Assembly (NCBI GenBank): GCA_023260395.1
Contig: JALQVI010000014.1
Coordinates: forward strand, 1 to 32,279
DNA from: Candidatus Nanopelagicales bacterium
GTDB taxonomy: Bacteria; Actinomycetota; Actinomycetes; S36-B12; UBA5976
DNA length: 32,279 bases
Reading direction: 5' to 3'
Of this stretch, positions 23,781 through 31,592 are shown one piece after another. Under the pieces are notes generated by a model. That model ran no database searches, was not told the DNA's origin, and saw nothing but the letters and a program-made list of their open reading frames with translations. A program made the position numbers and the translations under genes. Position 1 is the stretch's first letter. Every line of letters starts with the position of its first letter.

Positions 23781-25451
23781 TTACTCGAAGTCGTGGATGA
23801 TTTTGCTTTCATCCGTTTCTTCGGTCTCGCGCGAATGTGCATCACCTGGTGGTAGTGCAAGCGAGGCAAGCAAACCGAGCAATAAGAAGAATGCTGCAGC
23901 GTAACCAACAGTTGTGATCGCATCAGCGAATGCAATTTCAGATTCGGTTTGAACGACTTCGACAGTGTTGCCAGGAATCTGTGGCATTTCGCCAAGGTGA
24001 GGAATCACTGTGCCAGCTGAACTTTCCACCAAGTCCGCAACTTGCGAAGTAAATGTCGCTGATGGCCACATGCTCGAATCGTGCGCATCGAGATTTGCTT
24101 GTGTGTTGTTGTGCAAACTGACAAACAAGATTGTGCCGAGAATGGCAGTACCCATTGCCGCACCAATCTGGCGCGCGGTGCTTTGAGTTCCCGATGCCTG
24201 ACCGCTCTTTTCAACAGGAATGTCAGAAAGAATCAAGCCAGTGAGTTGAGCTGTCGAATAGCCGACGCCCAGGCCGTATACGAATAGCCATGTTCCAAGG
24301 ACCCAACCCGAAGATTCAGGTGAAATGGTCAGAGCAATTCCAAGAATGGCAAGGATTTCTAGAGTTAGTCCAAGTTGCATGACGAATCGAGGATTGCGCT
24401 TGTTGGCGAGTTGAGCCGCGGTTGGAGCTGCAACGAAGGCGCCAACTGCCAAAGTTGCTAGCAATCCACCAGCGCCGAGTGCAGACCAGCCGAGAACGCT
24501 CTGCATAAAGAGCGGCAGCGAAAACAGAATGCCGAATTCGCCGAGGCTAATGATCAATCCAGCGAAACTACCAAGGCCGAAAGTTTTGATCTTGAACAAA
24601 TCAAAATCAATCAGTGCCGATTTACCTGCTGAGGTTCGACGAGTTTCAAATGCGTACAGGCCAACGAGCGTGATAGCCGCAATGATGAACGCAAAAGCAA
24701 CAGGGGAGAGTGAACCAGTTGCCCACGTACGCCCTAAGAAATCATGATCGGTTGTTGAGTTCCACCAGCCGTAATTACGGCCTTCGATGAGTGCGAAGAC
24801 GAGAGCGGCGATGCCAACAGTGCTTAGTACAGCGCCAGTCCAGTCCGGAGCACCAACTTCACCCTCGGCCTTTGACGATGGAACAAACTTCCACGTTCCC
24901 CACACGATCACAATCGCGAAGGGCACGTTAATCCAGAACGACCAGTGCCAACTGAATGTCTGGGTTAACCAACCGCCCATCAGTGGACCAACCGCGGCCA
25001 TGCCACCAATAATCGAGCCGTAAATTGCGAATGCAATTGCTCGACTCTTGCCACGATAAAGCGCATTAACAATCGACAAACTTGTTGGCGACATCATTGC
25101 GCCACCGATGCCTTGAAGTGCACGAGCGGTAATCAATAGTGAACCGGTCGTTGCACTTGCCGCCAAAATGCTGCTGGCTCCAAACACAACGCCGCCAAGT
25201 GCAAAGATTTTGTCTCGACCAAAGCGGTCGCCAAGACGTCCCATGACGATGAGCAAAGCCGCGAAGGTCAAAGAGTAAATTGCATTGACCCATTCAGCAT
25301 CAATAGAACTGATTTTCAGATCGGCAATGATGCTTGGCAGAATGACGTTCACAATTGTGGCATCCATGATGATCAAGGCAACGCCCAGACCAATAATGAA
25401 CATCGGTGCCCAACCGGCAGCAGGTTTAGTGGCTGTGGAATTTTCGCTCAT
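23781..25451 (-). CDS. DHA2-family multidrug MFS transporter (EmrB/QacA type)
   Basis: A 556-residue protein with about 14 membrane helices, the size and layout of the DHA2 proton-antiport drug exporters. Motif A is MGRLGDRFGRDKIF between helices 2 and 3, and the N-terminal region has MDATIVNVILPSI, the helix-1 motif D1 of this family. The motif C region G-x-x-x-GP-x-x-GG is present as AAVGPLMGGWL. A long outer loop precedes the last helix. The specificity is unknown. The ATG has no ribosome binding site; TAGCGT is 6 bases upstream. No TetR-type regulator lies next to it. Confidence 0.88.
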   Translation of the reverse strand: MSENSTATKPAAGWAPMFIIGLGVALIIMDATIVNVILPSIIADLKISSIDAEWVNAIYSLTFAALLIVMGRLGDRFGRDKIFALGGVVFGASSILAASATTGSLLITARALQGIGGAMMSPTSLSIVNALYRGKSRAIAFAIYGSIIGGMAAVGPLMGGWLTQTFSWHWSFWINVPFAIVIVWGTWKFVPSSKAEGEVGAPDWTGAVLSTVGIAALVFALIEGRNYGWWNSTTDHDFLGRTWATGSLSPVAFAFIIAAITLVGLYAFETRRTSAGKSALIDFDLFKIKTFGLGSFAGLIISLGEFGILFSLPLFMQSVLGWSALGAGGLLATLAVGAFVAAPTAAQLANKRNPRFVMQLGLTLEILAILGIALTISPESSGWVLGTWLFVYGLGVGYSTAQLTGLILSDIPVEKSGQASGTQSTARQIGAAMGTAILGTILFVSLHNNTQANLDAHDSSMWPSATFTSQVADLVESSAGTVIPHLGEMPQIPGNTVEVVQTESEIAFADAITTVGYAAAFFLLLGLLASLALPPGDAHSRETEETDESKIIHDFE

Positions 25452-25457
25452 GTGTCC

Positions 25458-25463
25458 ACGCTA
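25458..25463 (-). promoter_or_regulatory. -10 hexamer TAGCGT for leaderless DHA2 gene
   Basis: TAGCGT on the minus strand is 6 bases before the ATG at 25451. GCGACA (25481-25486), 17 bases further upstream, matches four of six -35 bases. Confidence 0.55.
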
Positions 25464-25505
25464 CCCAGAGCGAGTGCACGTGTCGCGTTGTTGAAAGACG
25501 GCGAA

Positions 25506-26906
25506 CTAATCCGTTGCAGGATACGGCGGTTTTTGTGCGCCCTTGGGCAACTCAGCCAAGCGTGCGAGCGCCTCAAGTCGTTCGACGGCGTGATCAACAA
25601 TTGGCGCCGGATAGCCGTGGTCTAAACCGCCAAGCACAGTCCACGGTTGGTGAATGTCTTTTCCGTTGAGATGCGCGAGCTCTGGCACGTACTTGCGGAT
25701 GTATTCGCCGTCGGGATCAAACTTTTCACCTTGGCCAATCGGATTGAACACGCGGTAATACGGCGACGCATCAGTTCCACAACCTGCGGTCCATTGCCAC
25801 CCATGGCTGTTGCTTGCCAAGTCGCCATCTAGCAACATGTCGAAAAAGTATTGTGCTCCTCGAGTCCATTCTTGATGCAGGTCTTTAACCAAGAATGAAG
25901 CAACCACCATGCGTACGCGGTTATGCATCCACCCTTCTGCTTTGAGTTGACGCATACCTGCATCGACGAAAGGAAAGCCGGTCATGCCGTCACACCAGGC
26001 TGCAAACTTTGTATCTGCTTCTGGTCCAGAGTCATAACGCATTGCTGTGTAGAGCGGGTTGAAGTATTCCTCGATTGTGTCGGGACGATTGAATGCGATG
26101 TCGGCATAGAACTCACGCCATGCGATTTCTTTGCGGAAAGTTTCGTGACCTGGAGATTCATCCAAGCGAGCTAGCAACGTTCGAGGATGAACTTCGCCCC
26201 ATTTCAACGCGATGCTTAGTCGAGAAGTGCCATCGACTGCTGGGATGTTTCGATTGTCTTGATAATTCGTCGCAGCGTTTTCTAAGAACCATTCGAATCG
26301 TTCGAGTGCAGCTTGTTCGCCCGCCGGTGGAATGTGGATAGTTCCCGTATTTGGACGATCGGGATAGCCGTCGCACGTTTCAGGCGGCGCCCAAGTCGGC
26401 CACTTTTCTGGATCGGCGGCCGGCATACGCCAACCGTGAGCAACCCAGCGCTTATAGAACGGGGTGTAAACCTTGTAGAACGTCCCGTCGTCTTTTGTGA
26501 CTCGACCAGGCGCAACTGCATAGCCGGAGCCCGTTGCCTCGAATTCAATTCCGAGTGCAGCGAGTGATTCAGCAATTTCACCATCACGCTTGATGCCGTA
26601 TTCCGAATAATCCGCAGCGTAATGAACGCCCTTGACGTCAAACTTTTTCGCGATTGCTGGAATGACGTCTTGGGCGCGGCCATGTTGAATGAGCAAGTTG
26701 TCGCCAAGAGATGCATCGAGTGCCTTGAGCGAATCAATCAAGTAGGCCTGTTTCGCAACACCCCACGTTGGCCACAAAGCCGGGTCAATGAGCACGACCG
26801 GAATAACAACGCCATCGCCATCGGCATACGCGGCAGTTGTGGCGGCAACTAAGGCGGGATTGTCGTGAATACGCAAATCGCGCCTAAACCAAAGGATGCG
26901 TGCCAT
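25506..26906 (-). CDS. phrB: Deoxyribodipyrimidine photolyase (CPD class I)
   Basis: A 466-residue flavoprotein of the cryptochrome/photolyase family that uses blue light to split cyclobutane pyrimidine dimers. The N-terminal antenna domain begins ILWFRRDLRIHDNPAL. The FAD domain carries TSRLSIALKWGEVHPRT, EIAWREFYADI, GFPFVDAGMRQLKAEGWMHNRVRM and DLASNSHGWQWTAGCGTDASPYYRVFNP-like signatures, including the Trp and Asn positions used for electron transfer and FAD binding. Length is normal. The ATG has no ribosome binding site; TAACGT lies 6 bases upstream. It is divergent from the LacI-type regulator gene, but a functional link between them is not shown. Confidence 0.93.
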   Translation of the reverse strand: MARILWFRRDLRIHDNPALVAATTAAYADGDGVVIPVVLIDPALWPTWGVAKQAYLIDSLKALDASLGDNLLIQHGRAQDVIPAIAKKFDVKGVHYAADYSEYGIKRDGEIAESLAALGIEFEATGSGYAVAPGRVTKDDGTFYKVYTPFYKRWVAHGWRMPAADPEKWPTWAPPETCDGYPDRPNTGTIHIPPAGEQAALERFEWFLENAATNYQDNRNIPAVDGTSRLSIALKWGEVHPRTLLARLDESPGHETFRKEIAWREFYADIAFNRPDTIEEYFNPLYTAMRYDSGPEADTKFAAWCDGMTGFPFVDAGMRQLKAEGWMHNRVRMVVASFLVKDLHQEWTRGAQYFFDMLLDGDLASNSHGWQWTAGCGTDASPYYRVFNPIGQGEKFDPDGEYIRKYVPELAHLNGKDIHQPWTVLGGLDHGYPAPIVDHAVERLEALARLAELPKGAQKPPYPATD

Positions 26907-26912
26907 GCCACA

Positions 26913-26918
26913 ACGTTA
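26913..26918 (-). promoter_or_regulatory. -10 hexamer TAACGT for leaderless photolyase gene
   Basis: TAACGT on the minus strand is 6 bases before the ATG at 26906. It is the same hexamer as at the helicase operon. Confidence 0.55.
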
Positions 26919-26970
26919 CCTATACGCAGTGGTTTCGGCAGTTTGGTGTCCGATAGGCTGGAAATGTAAG

Positions 26971-26991
26971 GAACGAAGTTGTGCATCGTTC
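26971..26991. repeat. Inverted repeat GAACGA-N9-TCGTTC in the phrB/lacI gap
   Basis: GAACGA (26971-26976) and TCGTTC (26986-26991) form a 21-bp dyad 25 bp before the LacI-type start codon. It could be an operator for autoregulation, although it lacks the central CG usual for LacI-family sites. Confidence 0.3.
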
Positions 26992-27015
26992 ACCTTTTCT
27001 CGAGGAAGGGCGACC

Positions 27016-28020
27016 GTGTCTACGCAAGATCGACCAACGTACGCTGAAATCAGTAGTCACGCTGGTGTTAGCCAGGCCACGGTGTCGCGCGTTCTCAACG
27101 GCGACGAGCGAGTGCATCCTGATCGCGCAAAGCGCGTACTCGAATCTGTTGCAGCTCTTGGATATCGTAAAAACCGTGCTGCGAGCGCATTAGCTTCAGG
27201 TCGTACTGGACTCATTGCAGTGGTCATCGATGACGATATGCGCGTCTTTAATGATCCGTTCTGGTCGGCTGTTTCATCTGGCGTTAGTCGCGTGCTGCAG
27301 ACTGCGGAATTGCAAACGCTCTTGATGGTCTCGAACATGACAAGTCCAACTGGTGCGATTGCGCACTACTTGAACAGCGGCGATGTCGATGGCGCAATCT
27401 TTTTCCAATTGCATTCCGAAGAATTCGTTTCCAAACTTGCAGCGCGTGGGCTTCCGGTTGTTATTGCAGGTACACCGCTATCTAGCGCAGACTTCACCTA
27501 TGTCGACTCCGACAATTTTGGTGGAGCGCGCCAAGCAACTCACCACTTGCTGCAACGCGGCTGTAAATCAATCGCCAGCATTACAGGCGACATCAATGCA
27601 AGTGCAGCGCGTCAACGTCTAGATGGTTATCGTCAAGGAGTTCGCGACTTTGGTATCGAGCCGGACAATGATTTGGTTGCTTATGGCGACTACTCGCACG
27701 AAAGCGGCATTGAGCAAATGCGAGTTCTACTCTCGCGCGGAGTTGAATTCGATGGCGTATTTGCGGCGAATGACCTCATGGCAGTCGGAGCCATGGCGGC
27801 GCTCGAAGAAGCTGGACGCAAGATTCCAGATGATGTTGCAGTAGTTGGTTTCGATGATTCCCTCATTGCACGAACAACACGCCCTGCTTTGACAACAATT
27901 CGACAGGACATCACCGAACTGGGTGAAGCAGTTGCTGAGTTGATGATTCAAAAACTTGCGGGGGAAGAAACATTCTCGAGGATTTTGCCAACTGAATTAA
28001 TCGTTCGCGACTCAGCGTAA
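27016..28020 (+). CDS. LacI-family transcriptional regulator
   Basis: A 334-residue repressor-type protein. The GTG at 27016 is chosen over a long in-frame extension to 26896 because GAGGAAGGG (27002-27010) is a strong ribosome binding site and the DNA-binding domain begins almost at once: PTYAEISSHAGVSQATVSRVLNG is the LacI helix-turn-helix, followed by the hinge helix RAASALASGRT. The rest is a periplasmic-binding-protein-like effector domain, ending VVGFDDSLIARTTRPALTTIRQD, which is typical. The effector is usually a sugar or nucleoside; here it cannot be told. A ureohydrolase gene follows 54 bp later, so it may be a target or partner. Confidence 0.88.
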   Translation: MSTQDRPTYAEISSHAGVSQATVSRVLNGDERVHPDRAKRVLESVAALGYRKNRAASALASGRTGLIAVVIDDDMRVFNDPFWSAVSSGVSRVLQTAELQTLLMVSNMTSPTGAIAHYLNSGDVDGAIFFQLHSEEFVSKLAARGLPVVIAGTPLSSADFTYVDSDNFGGARQATHHLLQRGCKSIASITGDINASAARQRLDGYRQGVRDFGIEPDNDLVAYGDYSHESGIEQMRVLLSRGVEFDGVFAANDLMAVGAMAALEEAGRKIPDDVAVVGFDDSLIARTTRPALTTIRQDITELGEAVAELMIQKLAGEETFSRILPTELIVRDSA

Positions 28021-28021
28021 T

Positions 28022-28029
28022 AATCGATT
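28022..28029. promoter_or_regulatory. Palindrome AATCGATT, candidate LacI-type operator
   Basis: AATCGATT has the central CG found in many LacI-family operators and lies in the 54-bp gap between the regulator and the ureohydrolase. A possible -10 box, TAGACT (28049-28054), is just downstream, so binding would block it. The palindrome is short enough to be chance. Confidence 0.3.
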
Positions 28030-28074
28030 CAAGTTATGTCTTGCTCCTTAGACTCTCGTTAGAGGAGGACGAAC

Positions 28075-29046
28075 ATGACTGACCAACAGATTCCGCGCAT
28101 TCACACAGGTGACATCACTGGGCAAGTAGATGCAACTCAAGTGCCGCGCTACGCAGGTATTTCTACGTTTGCTCGATTGCCATTCATTGATGACGTCAGC
28201 AATGTTGATGTCGCGCTTGTAGGTGTGCCCTTCGATACCGGAGTGAGCTACCGTCCTGGTGCTCGATTCGGTCCATCACATGTACGTGAGTCATCGCGCT
28301 TGCTTCGTCCATACAACCCTGCGACAAAGGCGCACCCATTTGCCTCACAACAGGTTGTTGACGCCGGTGATATCGCAGCGAACCCATTTGATATCGAAGA
28401 CGCTTTGAAAATGATTGAACGTGGCAGTCGGGCTTTGCATGAACGAGCCGGTCGACTCATCACAATTGGTGGCGACCACACAATTGCACTTCCGTTGCTT
28501 CGAACGATGGCTGCCAAGCACGGCCCAATCAGTGTTGTGCACTTTGATGCTCATCTTGATACGTGGGATTCGTACTTTGGCGCGGATTACACACACGGAA
28601 CTCCATTTCGTCGCGCGTCCGAAGAAGGATTGATCGACCGCGAAGGCTCGATGCACGTCGGCATCCGAGGCCCGCTGTATTCGGCAAGCGACTTGGATCA
28701 AGACAACAGCCTTGGCTTCGAGATCTTCTCGACCGTTGAATTCGACAGCATCGGACTTCAAGGAGCGATTGAAAAGATCCATGCCCGCGTCCAAGATCGC
28801 CCGATGTACGTCTCGATTGACATCGACGTGCTGGACCCATCGCATGCCCCAGGAACCGGAACTCCCGAAGCCGGTGGCCTCACCAGTCGCGAATTGCTCA
28901 GTGTTATCCGCTCTTTTGGCGACATGAACATTGTGGGAGCTGACGTCGTCGAGGTCGCTCCGGCTTACGATTGGGGCCAAATCACAGGTGTGGCAGCCTC
29001 ACACGTCATTTATGACTTGCTCAGCGTAATGGCGCCGAAAGGCTAA
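28075..29046 (+). CDS. speB: Ureohydrolase, agmatinase-like
   Basis: A 323-residue binuclear manganese enzyme of the arginase/agmatinase family. Metal ligands are visible in GGDH (132-135), DAHLD (158-162) and SIDIDVLDP (247-255). The overall length and the [18 protein letters not shown] motif are those of agmatinases, which make putrescine and urea. Guanidinobutyrase or guanidine-type hydrolases share these motifs, so the substrate is open. The ribosome binding site is very strong (AGAGGAGG, 28061-28068). It follows a LacI-type regulator. No urease or polyamine gene is in this window. The gene symbol is given by family only. Confidence 0.8.
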   Translation: MTDQQIPRIHTGDITGQVDATQVPRYAGISTFARLPFIDDVSNVDVALVGVPFDTGVSYRPGARFGPSHVRESSRLLRPYNPATKAHPFASQQVVDAGDIAANPFDIEDALKMIERGSRALHERAGRLITIGGDHTIALPLLRTMAAKHGPISVVHFDAHLDTWDSYFGADYTHGTPFRRASEEGLIDREGSMHVGIRGPLYSASDLDQDNSLGFEIFSTVEFDSIGLQGAIEKIHARVQDRPMYVSIDIDVLDPSHAPGTGTPEAGGLTSRELLSVIRSFGDMNIVGADVVEVAPAYDWGQITGVAASHVIYDLLSVMAPKG

Positions 29047-29172
29047 ATCCATCACCAGAACTGCCCATTTCATGGGGTCGTTCCTTGAATGCCGCCTTCC
29101 CGATTTCACGGGTTAGGGGGTTATTCGGTACGCTATCGCAGGCGAACTATGCAGTTTGTGTAGTGGTCCAAC

Positions 29173-29244
29173 GCCCCCTTGGCACAGTGGTAGCGCACTT
29201 CCTTGGTAAGGAAGAGGTCGTCAGTTCGATTCTGACAGGGGGCT
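29173..29244 (+). tRNA. tRNA-Thr (anticodon GGT)
   Basis: A full cloverleaf of 72 bases. The acceptor arm GCCCCCT (29173-29179) pairs with AGGGGGC (29237-29243), followed by discriminator T. The anticodon stem CTTCC/GGAAG encloses the loop TTGGTAA, with GGT at 29205-29207. The T-loop contains TTCGATT. CCA is not encoded. Confidence 0.95.
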
Positions 29245-29273
29245 CGAGAGACGTGAGAAATCACGGAACTTAA

Positions 29274-29347
29274 GCCGGGGTAGCTCAGCTTGGTAGAGCA
29301 AGCGGCTCATAATCGCTGTGTCGCCGGTTCAAGTCCGGCCCTCGGTA
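29274..29347 (+). tRNA. tRNA-Met (anticodon CAT, elongator type)
   Basis: A 74-base cloverleaf. Acceptor GCCGGGG (29274-29280) pairs with CCTCGGT (29340-29346) using G-U pairs at two positions, with discriminator A. The anticodon loop is CTCATAA. The T-arm is GCCGG-TTCAAGT-CCGGC. The first base is G, not the unpaired C of initiators, so elongator Met is likely. A lysidine-modified tRNA-Ile is less likely: the run tRNA-Thr, tRNA-Met, rpmG is common in actinobacteria. Confidence 0.92.
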
Positions 29348-29401
29348 CCGTCAAGACAATAGTTACGCAGAATGCGTGGCTATCAAACGAAAGGCAAGCA
29401 C

Positions 29402-29566
29402 ATGGCTCGCAACGACGTCCGCCCAAAGATCACTTTGGCATGCGAAGACTGCAAAGATCGCAACTACATCTCGCGTAAGAATCGTCGTAACGATCCAGAT
29501 CGCCTCGAGATCAAGAAGCATTGCCCTAAGTGCAACAAGCACACCGTTCACAAAGAAACTCGCTAG
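29402..29566 (+). CDS. rpmG: 50S ribosomal protein L33, zinc-binding form
   Basis: A 54-residue ribosomal protein. The ATG at 29402 follows AAAGG (29390-29394); the in-frame extension upstream overlaps no conserved sequence. CEDC (about residues 15-18) and CPKC (about residues 41-44) form the four-cysteine zinc ribbon, so this is the C+ paralogue, whose zinc-free partner is made under zinc limitation in many actinobacteria. It is followed by the two MaoC-type dehydratase genes, as in M. tuberculosis (rpmG2, hadA, hadB). Confidence 0.95.
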   Translation: MARNDVRPKITLACEDCKDRNYISRKNRRNDPDRLEIKKHCPKCNKHTVHKETR

Positions 29567-29587
29567 TTAACTAGCGAGAATTTCTCG
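29559..29587. terminator. Perfect palindrome over the rpmG stop codon
   Basis: CTCGCTAG-TTAA-CTAGCGAG (29559-29578) is a perfect 20-bp palindrome that contains the rpmG stop (29564-29566). A second one, CGAGAA-T-TTCTCG (29575-29587), overlaps it and reaches the first base of the next start codon. The pair could form alternative hairpins that lower read-through from rpmG or control the hadA-like start. The T-tract is weak, so full termination is doubtful. Confidence 0.5.
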
Positions 29588-30030
29588 TGAGCATGAATCG
29601 CGAGATGATCGGGCATCAGTACCCGGCATCTGATTCGTTACTTGTCACAGAAGCTGTCATTCGCGACTTCGCTTTGGCAATCGGTGATGACAATCCAATT
29701 TATGTAGACCAAACAGTCGCGCAGTCCTTCGGGCACGCGACTGTTTGTGCTCCACCAACTTTTCCAATCGTTGTGACGATGGCCGCGATGGAAAAGTCAT
29801 TTCATGATCCAGCCTTGAACATGGATTTCACCCGCGTTGTTCATAGCGACCAGCGTTTTGAATACGTGCGTCCGATTGCTGTTGGCGACGAACTTGTTGT
29901 CACAACAGTTGTCGAAGACATCAAGGCACTTGGCAACAATGACATCGCAACATTTCGCACCGAAGTTTCTTCACTTGGTGAACTAGTCGTGACCGGTTGG
30001 TCAAAGCTCGTTGTGAGAGGTGACGAATAA
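29587..30030 (+). CDS. MaoC-family dehydratase, HadA-like subunit
   Basis: A 147-residue hot-dog-fold protein from GTG 29587 (ATG 29593 is an alternative that removes two residues). It matches the N-terminal FAS1-type dehydratase domain of HadA: GHQYPASDSLLVTEAVIRDFALAIGDDNPIY, then HATVCAPPTFPIVV. It lacks the catalytic Asp/His pair, as expected for the substrate-binding partner of a heterodimer whose catalytic subunit is the next gene, which it overlaps by one base (TAATG). In mycobacteria the pair is the (3R)-hydroxyacyl-ACP dehydratase of mycolate synthesis. Here mycolates are unlikely, and a general fatty-acid role is inferred. Confidence 0.82.
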   Translation: MSMNREMIGHQYPASDSLLVTEAVIRDFALAIGDDNPIYVDQTVAQSFGHATVCAPPTFPIVVTMAAMEKSFHDPALNMDFTRVVHSDQRFEYVRPIAVGDELVVTTVVEDIKALGNNDIATFRTEVSSLGELVVTGWSKLVVRGDE

Positions 30031-30455
30031 TGGCAGCGCGCATTGCTTTAGCTGACGTCACAGTTGGCAATGAACTTCCGTCACTCTCAATGACGTTCAC
30101 TCGCGAAGATCTAGTTGCTTACGCGCATGCATCTGGCGACATGAATCCAATTCACCGCGAAGAAGAATTCGCAAAGTCCGTTGGGCTGCCAGATGTGATT
30201 GCACATGGCATGCTCACGATGGGTCGCGCTATCAAGGTCGTAACCGACTGGGTTGCTGATCCAACTGCTGTTATTGATTACACCGTGCGCATGACCCGCC
30301 CTGTAGTTGTTCCTGCTGGCGCTGGCGTAGTTGTTGAATTTGGCGGCAAAGTAGCTGCAATCAATGACGATGGCACGGTTCGCGTTGATCTCAGCGCCAC
30401 ATTCGATGGCCAAACCGTTCTGGGCCAAGCCCGCGCAACTGTTCGCCTGGCTTAG
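30030..30455 (+). CDS. MaoC-family dehydratase, HadB-like catalytic subunit
   Basis: A 141-residue hot-dog protein. The hydratase-2 motif YAHASGDMNPIH places the catalytic pair at D37 and H42, followed by GLPDVIAHGMLTMG. This matches HadB, the catalytic half of (3R)-hydroxyacyl-ACP dehydratase. The ATG overlaps the stop of the HadA-like gene, so the two are translationally coupled, as suits an obligate heterodimer. murB follows 13 bp later but has its own predicted promoter. A hydratase in another acyl-CoA pathway is a less likely alternative. Confidence 0.85.
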   Translation: MAARIALADVTVGNELPSLSMTFTREDLVAYAHASGDMNPIHREEEFAKSVGLPDVIAHGMLTMGRAIKVVTDWVADPTAVIDYTVRMTRPVVVPAGAGVVVEFGGKVAAINDDGTVRVDLSATFDGQTVLGQARATVRLA

Positions 30456-30456
30456 A

Positions 30457-30462
30457 TAGTTT
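30457..30462 (+). promoter_or_regulatory. -10 hexamer TAGTTT for leaderless murB
   Basis: TAGTTT begins 2 bases after the HadB-like stop codon and lies 6 bases before the ATG at 30469, with no ribosome binding site. It would uncouple murB from the upstream genes. Confidence 0.55.
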
Positions 30463-30468
30463 TGTCGT

Positions 30469-31467
30469 ATGACACGGCTTGCTGATTACACCTCGTTACA
30501 CATTGGTGGTCAGCCACGCGCATTTATCGAGGCTACGACGGAAGCCGAAATTATCGGCGCCGTTAATTCTGCAGATGCCGAAGGACGTGAACTTTTCATT
30601 CTGGGTGGCGGCAGCAATGTCATCATCGCTGATGATTTCGAAGGCGATGTGCTGCGCATCGCATCAACTGGTATCGATAATGATCCATCAGTCTGTGCGG
30701 GTGCTTGGGTGACTGTGCAAGCAGGACATTCACTTGACGATCTAGTTGCAACGGCTGTCGCTAACGGTTGGACCGGTATCGAAGGTCTCTCCGGCGTGCC
30801 AGGAACTGTTGGCGCAACACCACTGCAAAATGTTGGCGCTTACGGACAGCAAGTCAGCGACACGATTGCTCAAGTACGTGCATGGAACCGCGAGACGCAA
30901 ACTATTGACACTTTATTTGCAAGCAACTGTGAATTTTCATATCGCGATTCAATCTTGAAGCAACACCCCAAGCGATGGGTTGTGTTATCTGTTGTATTTC
31001 AATTTCCACTAGGAACTCTTTCAGCCCCGATTCAGTTTGATGAACTGGCGAACAAGATAGGCGTCGATAAAGGTGCACGCGTCCCTATGAGCGATGTGCG
31101 AAGCGCTGTCCTTGAACTGCGTAACGGCAAGGGCATGGTCATCAACCCTGCAGACCATGACACATGGAGTGTTGGATCGTTCTTCCTTAATCCTCGCGTT
31201 GGGCAAGCTCCTGAAGGTGCACCTGCATGGGAACAGCCGGACGGCTTATTTAAAGTCAGTGCCGCTTGGCTCATTGAGAACGCGGGTTTTGCAAAAGGCT
31301 TCGGACTGAATGACCGGGCAACGTTGTCGACTAAGCACACTTTGGCTATAACCAACAGGGGACAGGCGACCGCAACCGATGTCATTGAATTGGCCGAGCA
31401 CATCACGGCTGGAGTGAAGTCGCAGTTCGGCATCGACCTTGAAATCGAACCACGCGTAATTAAGTAA
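30469..31467 (+). CDS. murB: UDP-N-acetylenolpyruvoylglucosamine reductase, type I
   Basis: A 332-residue FAD enzyme that reduces UDP-GlcNAc-enolpyruvate to UDP-MurNAc in peptidoglycan synthesis. Features: LADYTSLHIGG at the N-terminus, FILGGGSNVIIAD for FAD, GIEGLSGVPGTVGATPLQNVGAYGQ, and FSYRDS with the type-I Tyr loop. Proton-donor Ser lies in SVGSFFLNP, and the C-terminal Glu in EIEPRVI. Length is normal for type I. The position after a MaoC pair is common in actinobacteria. The start is at the first Met of the conserved sequence and is probably leaderless. Confidence 0.95.
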   Translation: MTRLADYTSLHIGGQPRAFIEATTEAEIIGAVNSADAEGRELFILGGGSNVIIADDFEGDVLRIASTGIDNDPSVCAGAWVTVQAGHSLDDLVATAVANGWTGIEGLSGVPGTVGATPLQNVGAYGQQVSDTIAQVRAWNRETQTIDTLFASNCEFSYRDSILKQHPKRWVVLSVVFQFPLGTLSAPIQFDELANKIGVDKGARVPMSDVRSAVLELRNGKGMVINPADHDTWSVGSFFLNPRVGQAPEGAPAWEQPDGLFKVSAAWLIENAGFAKGFGLNDRATLSTKHTLAITNRGQATATDVIELAEHITAGVKSQFGIDLEIEPRVIK

Positions 31468-31537
31468 TTAGCGCCTAGCCCAACACAAGGCAATAGTTCG
31501 TCGCTGTGGCACAATAGAACTGCCGCACACAACGAAG

Positions 31538-31582
31538 CCTCGTGAATCGCGCGCAAGAAACCTGTATCCACTTTTCACGAGG
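31538..31582 (+). promoter_or_regulatory. Inverted repeat that could mask the ahcY ribosome binding site
   Basis: CCTCGTGAA (31538-31546) is exactly complementary to TTCACGAGG (31574-31582). The second arm contains most of the ribosome binding site GAGGAG (31579-31584) of ahcY. The loop is 27 nt. If formed, the hairpin would hide the site. It does not match the SAH riboswitch consensus in order or core bases. Confidence 0.4.
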
Positions 31583-31592
31583 AGCATCTTTC

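Noticed and set aside
26896-27015. N-terminal extension of the LacI-type regulator
   Set aside because: It lacks the family's sequence, precedes a strong ribosome binding site and GTG at 27016, and overlaps the photolyase gene's predicted promoter and start.
28345-28980. 211-codon antisense frame in the ureohydrolase gene
   Set aside because: The opposite strand encodes intact metal-binding motifs throughout; no signal supports the antisense frame.
29063-29115. Small hairpins before tRNA-Thr (CCCAT/ATGGG and CCCG/CGGG)
   Set aside because: Stems are only 4-5 bp with no T-tract; too weak to call as a terminator for the ureohydrolase gene.
31530-31592. SAH riboswitch upstream of ahcY
   Set aside because: GCCTCG and CGAGGAGC are present but in the reverse order from the SAH aptamer, and the conserved core is not seen.
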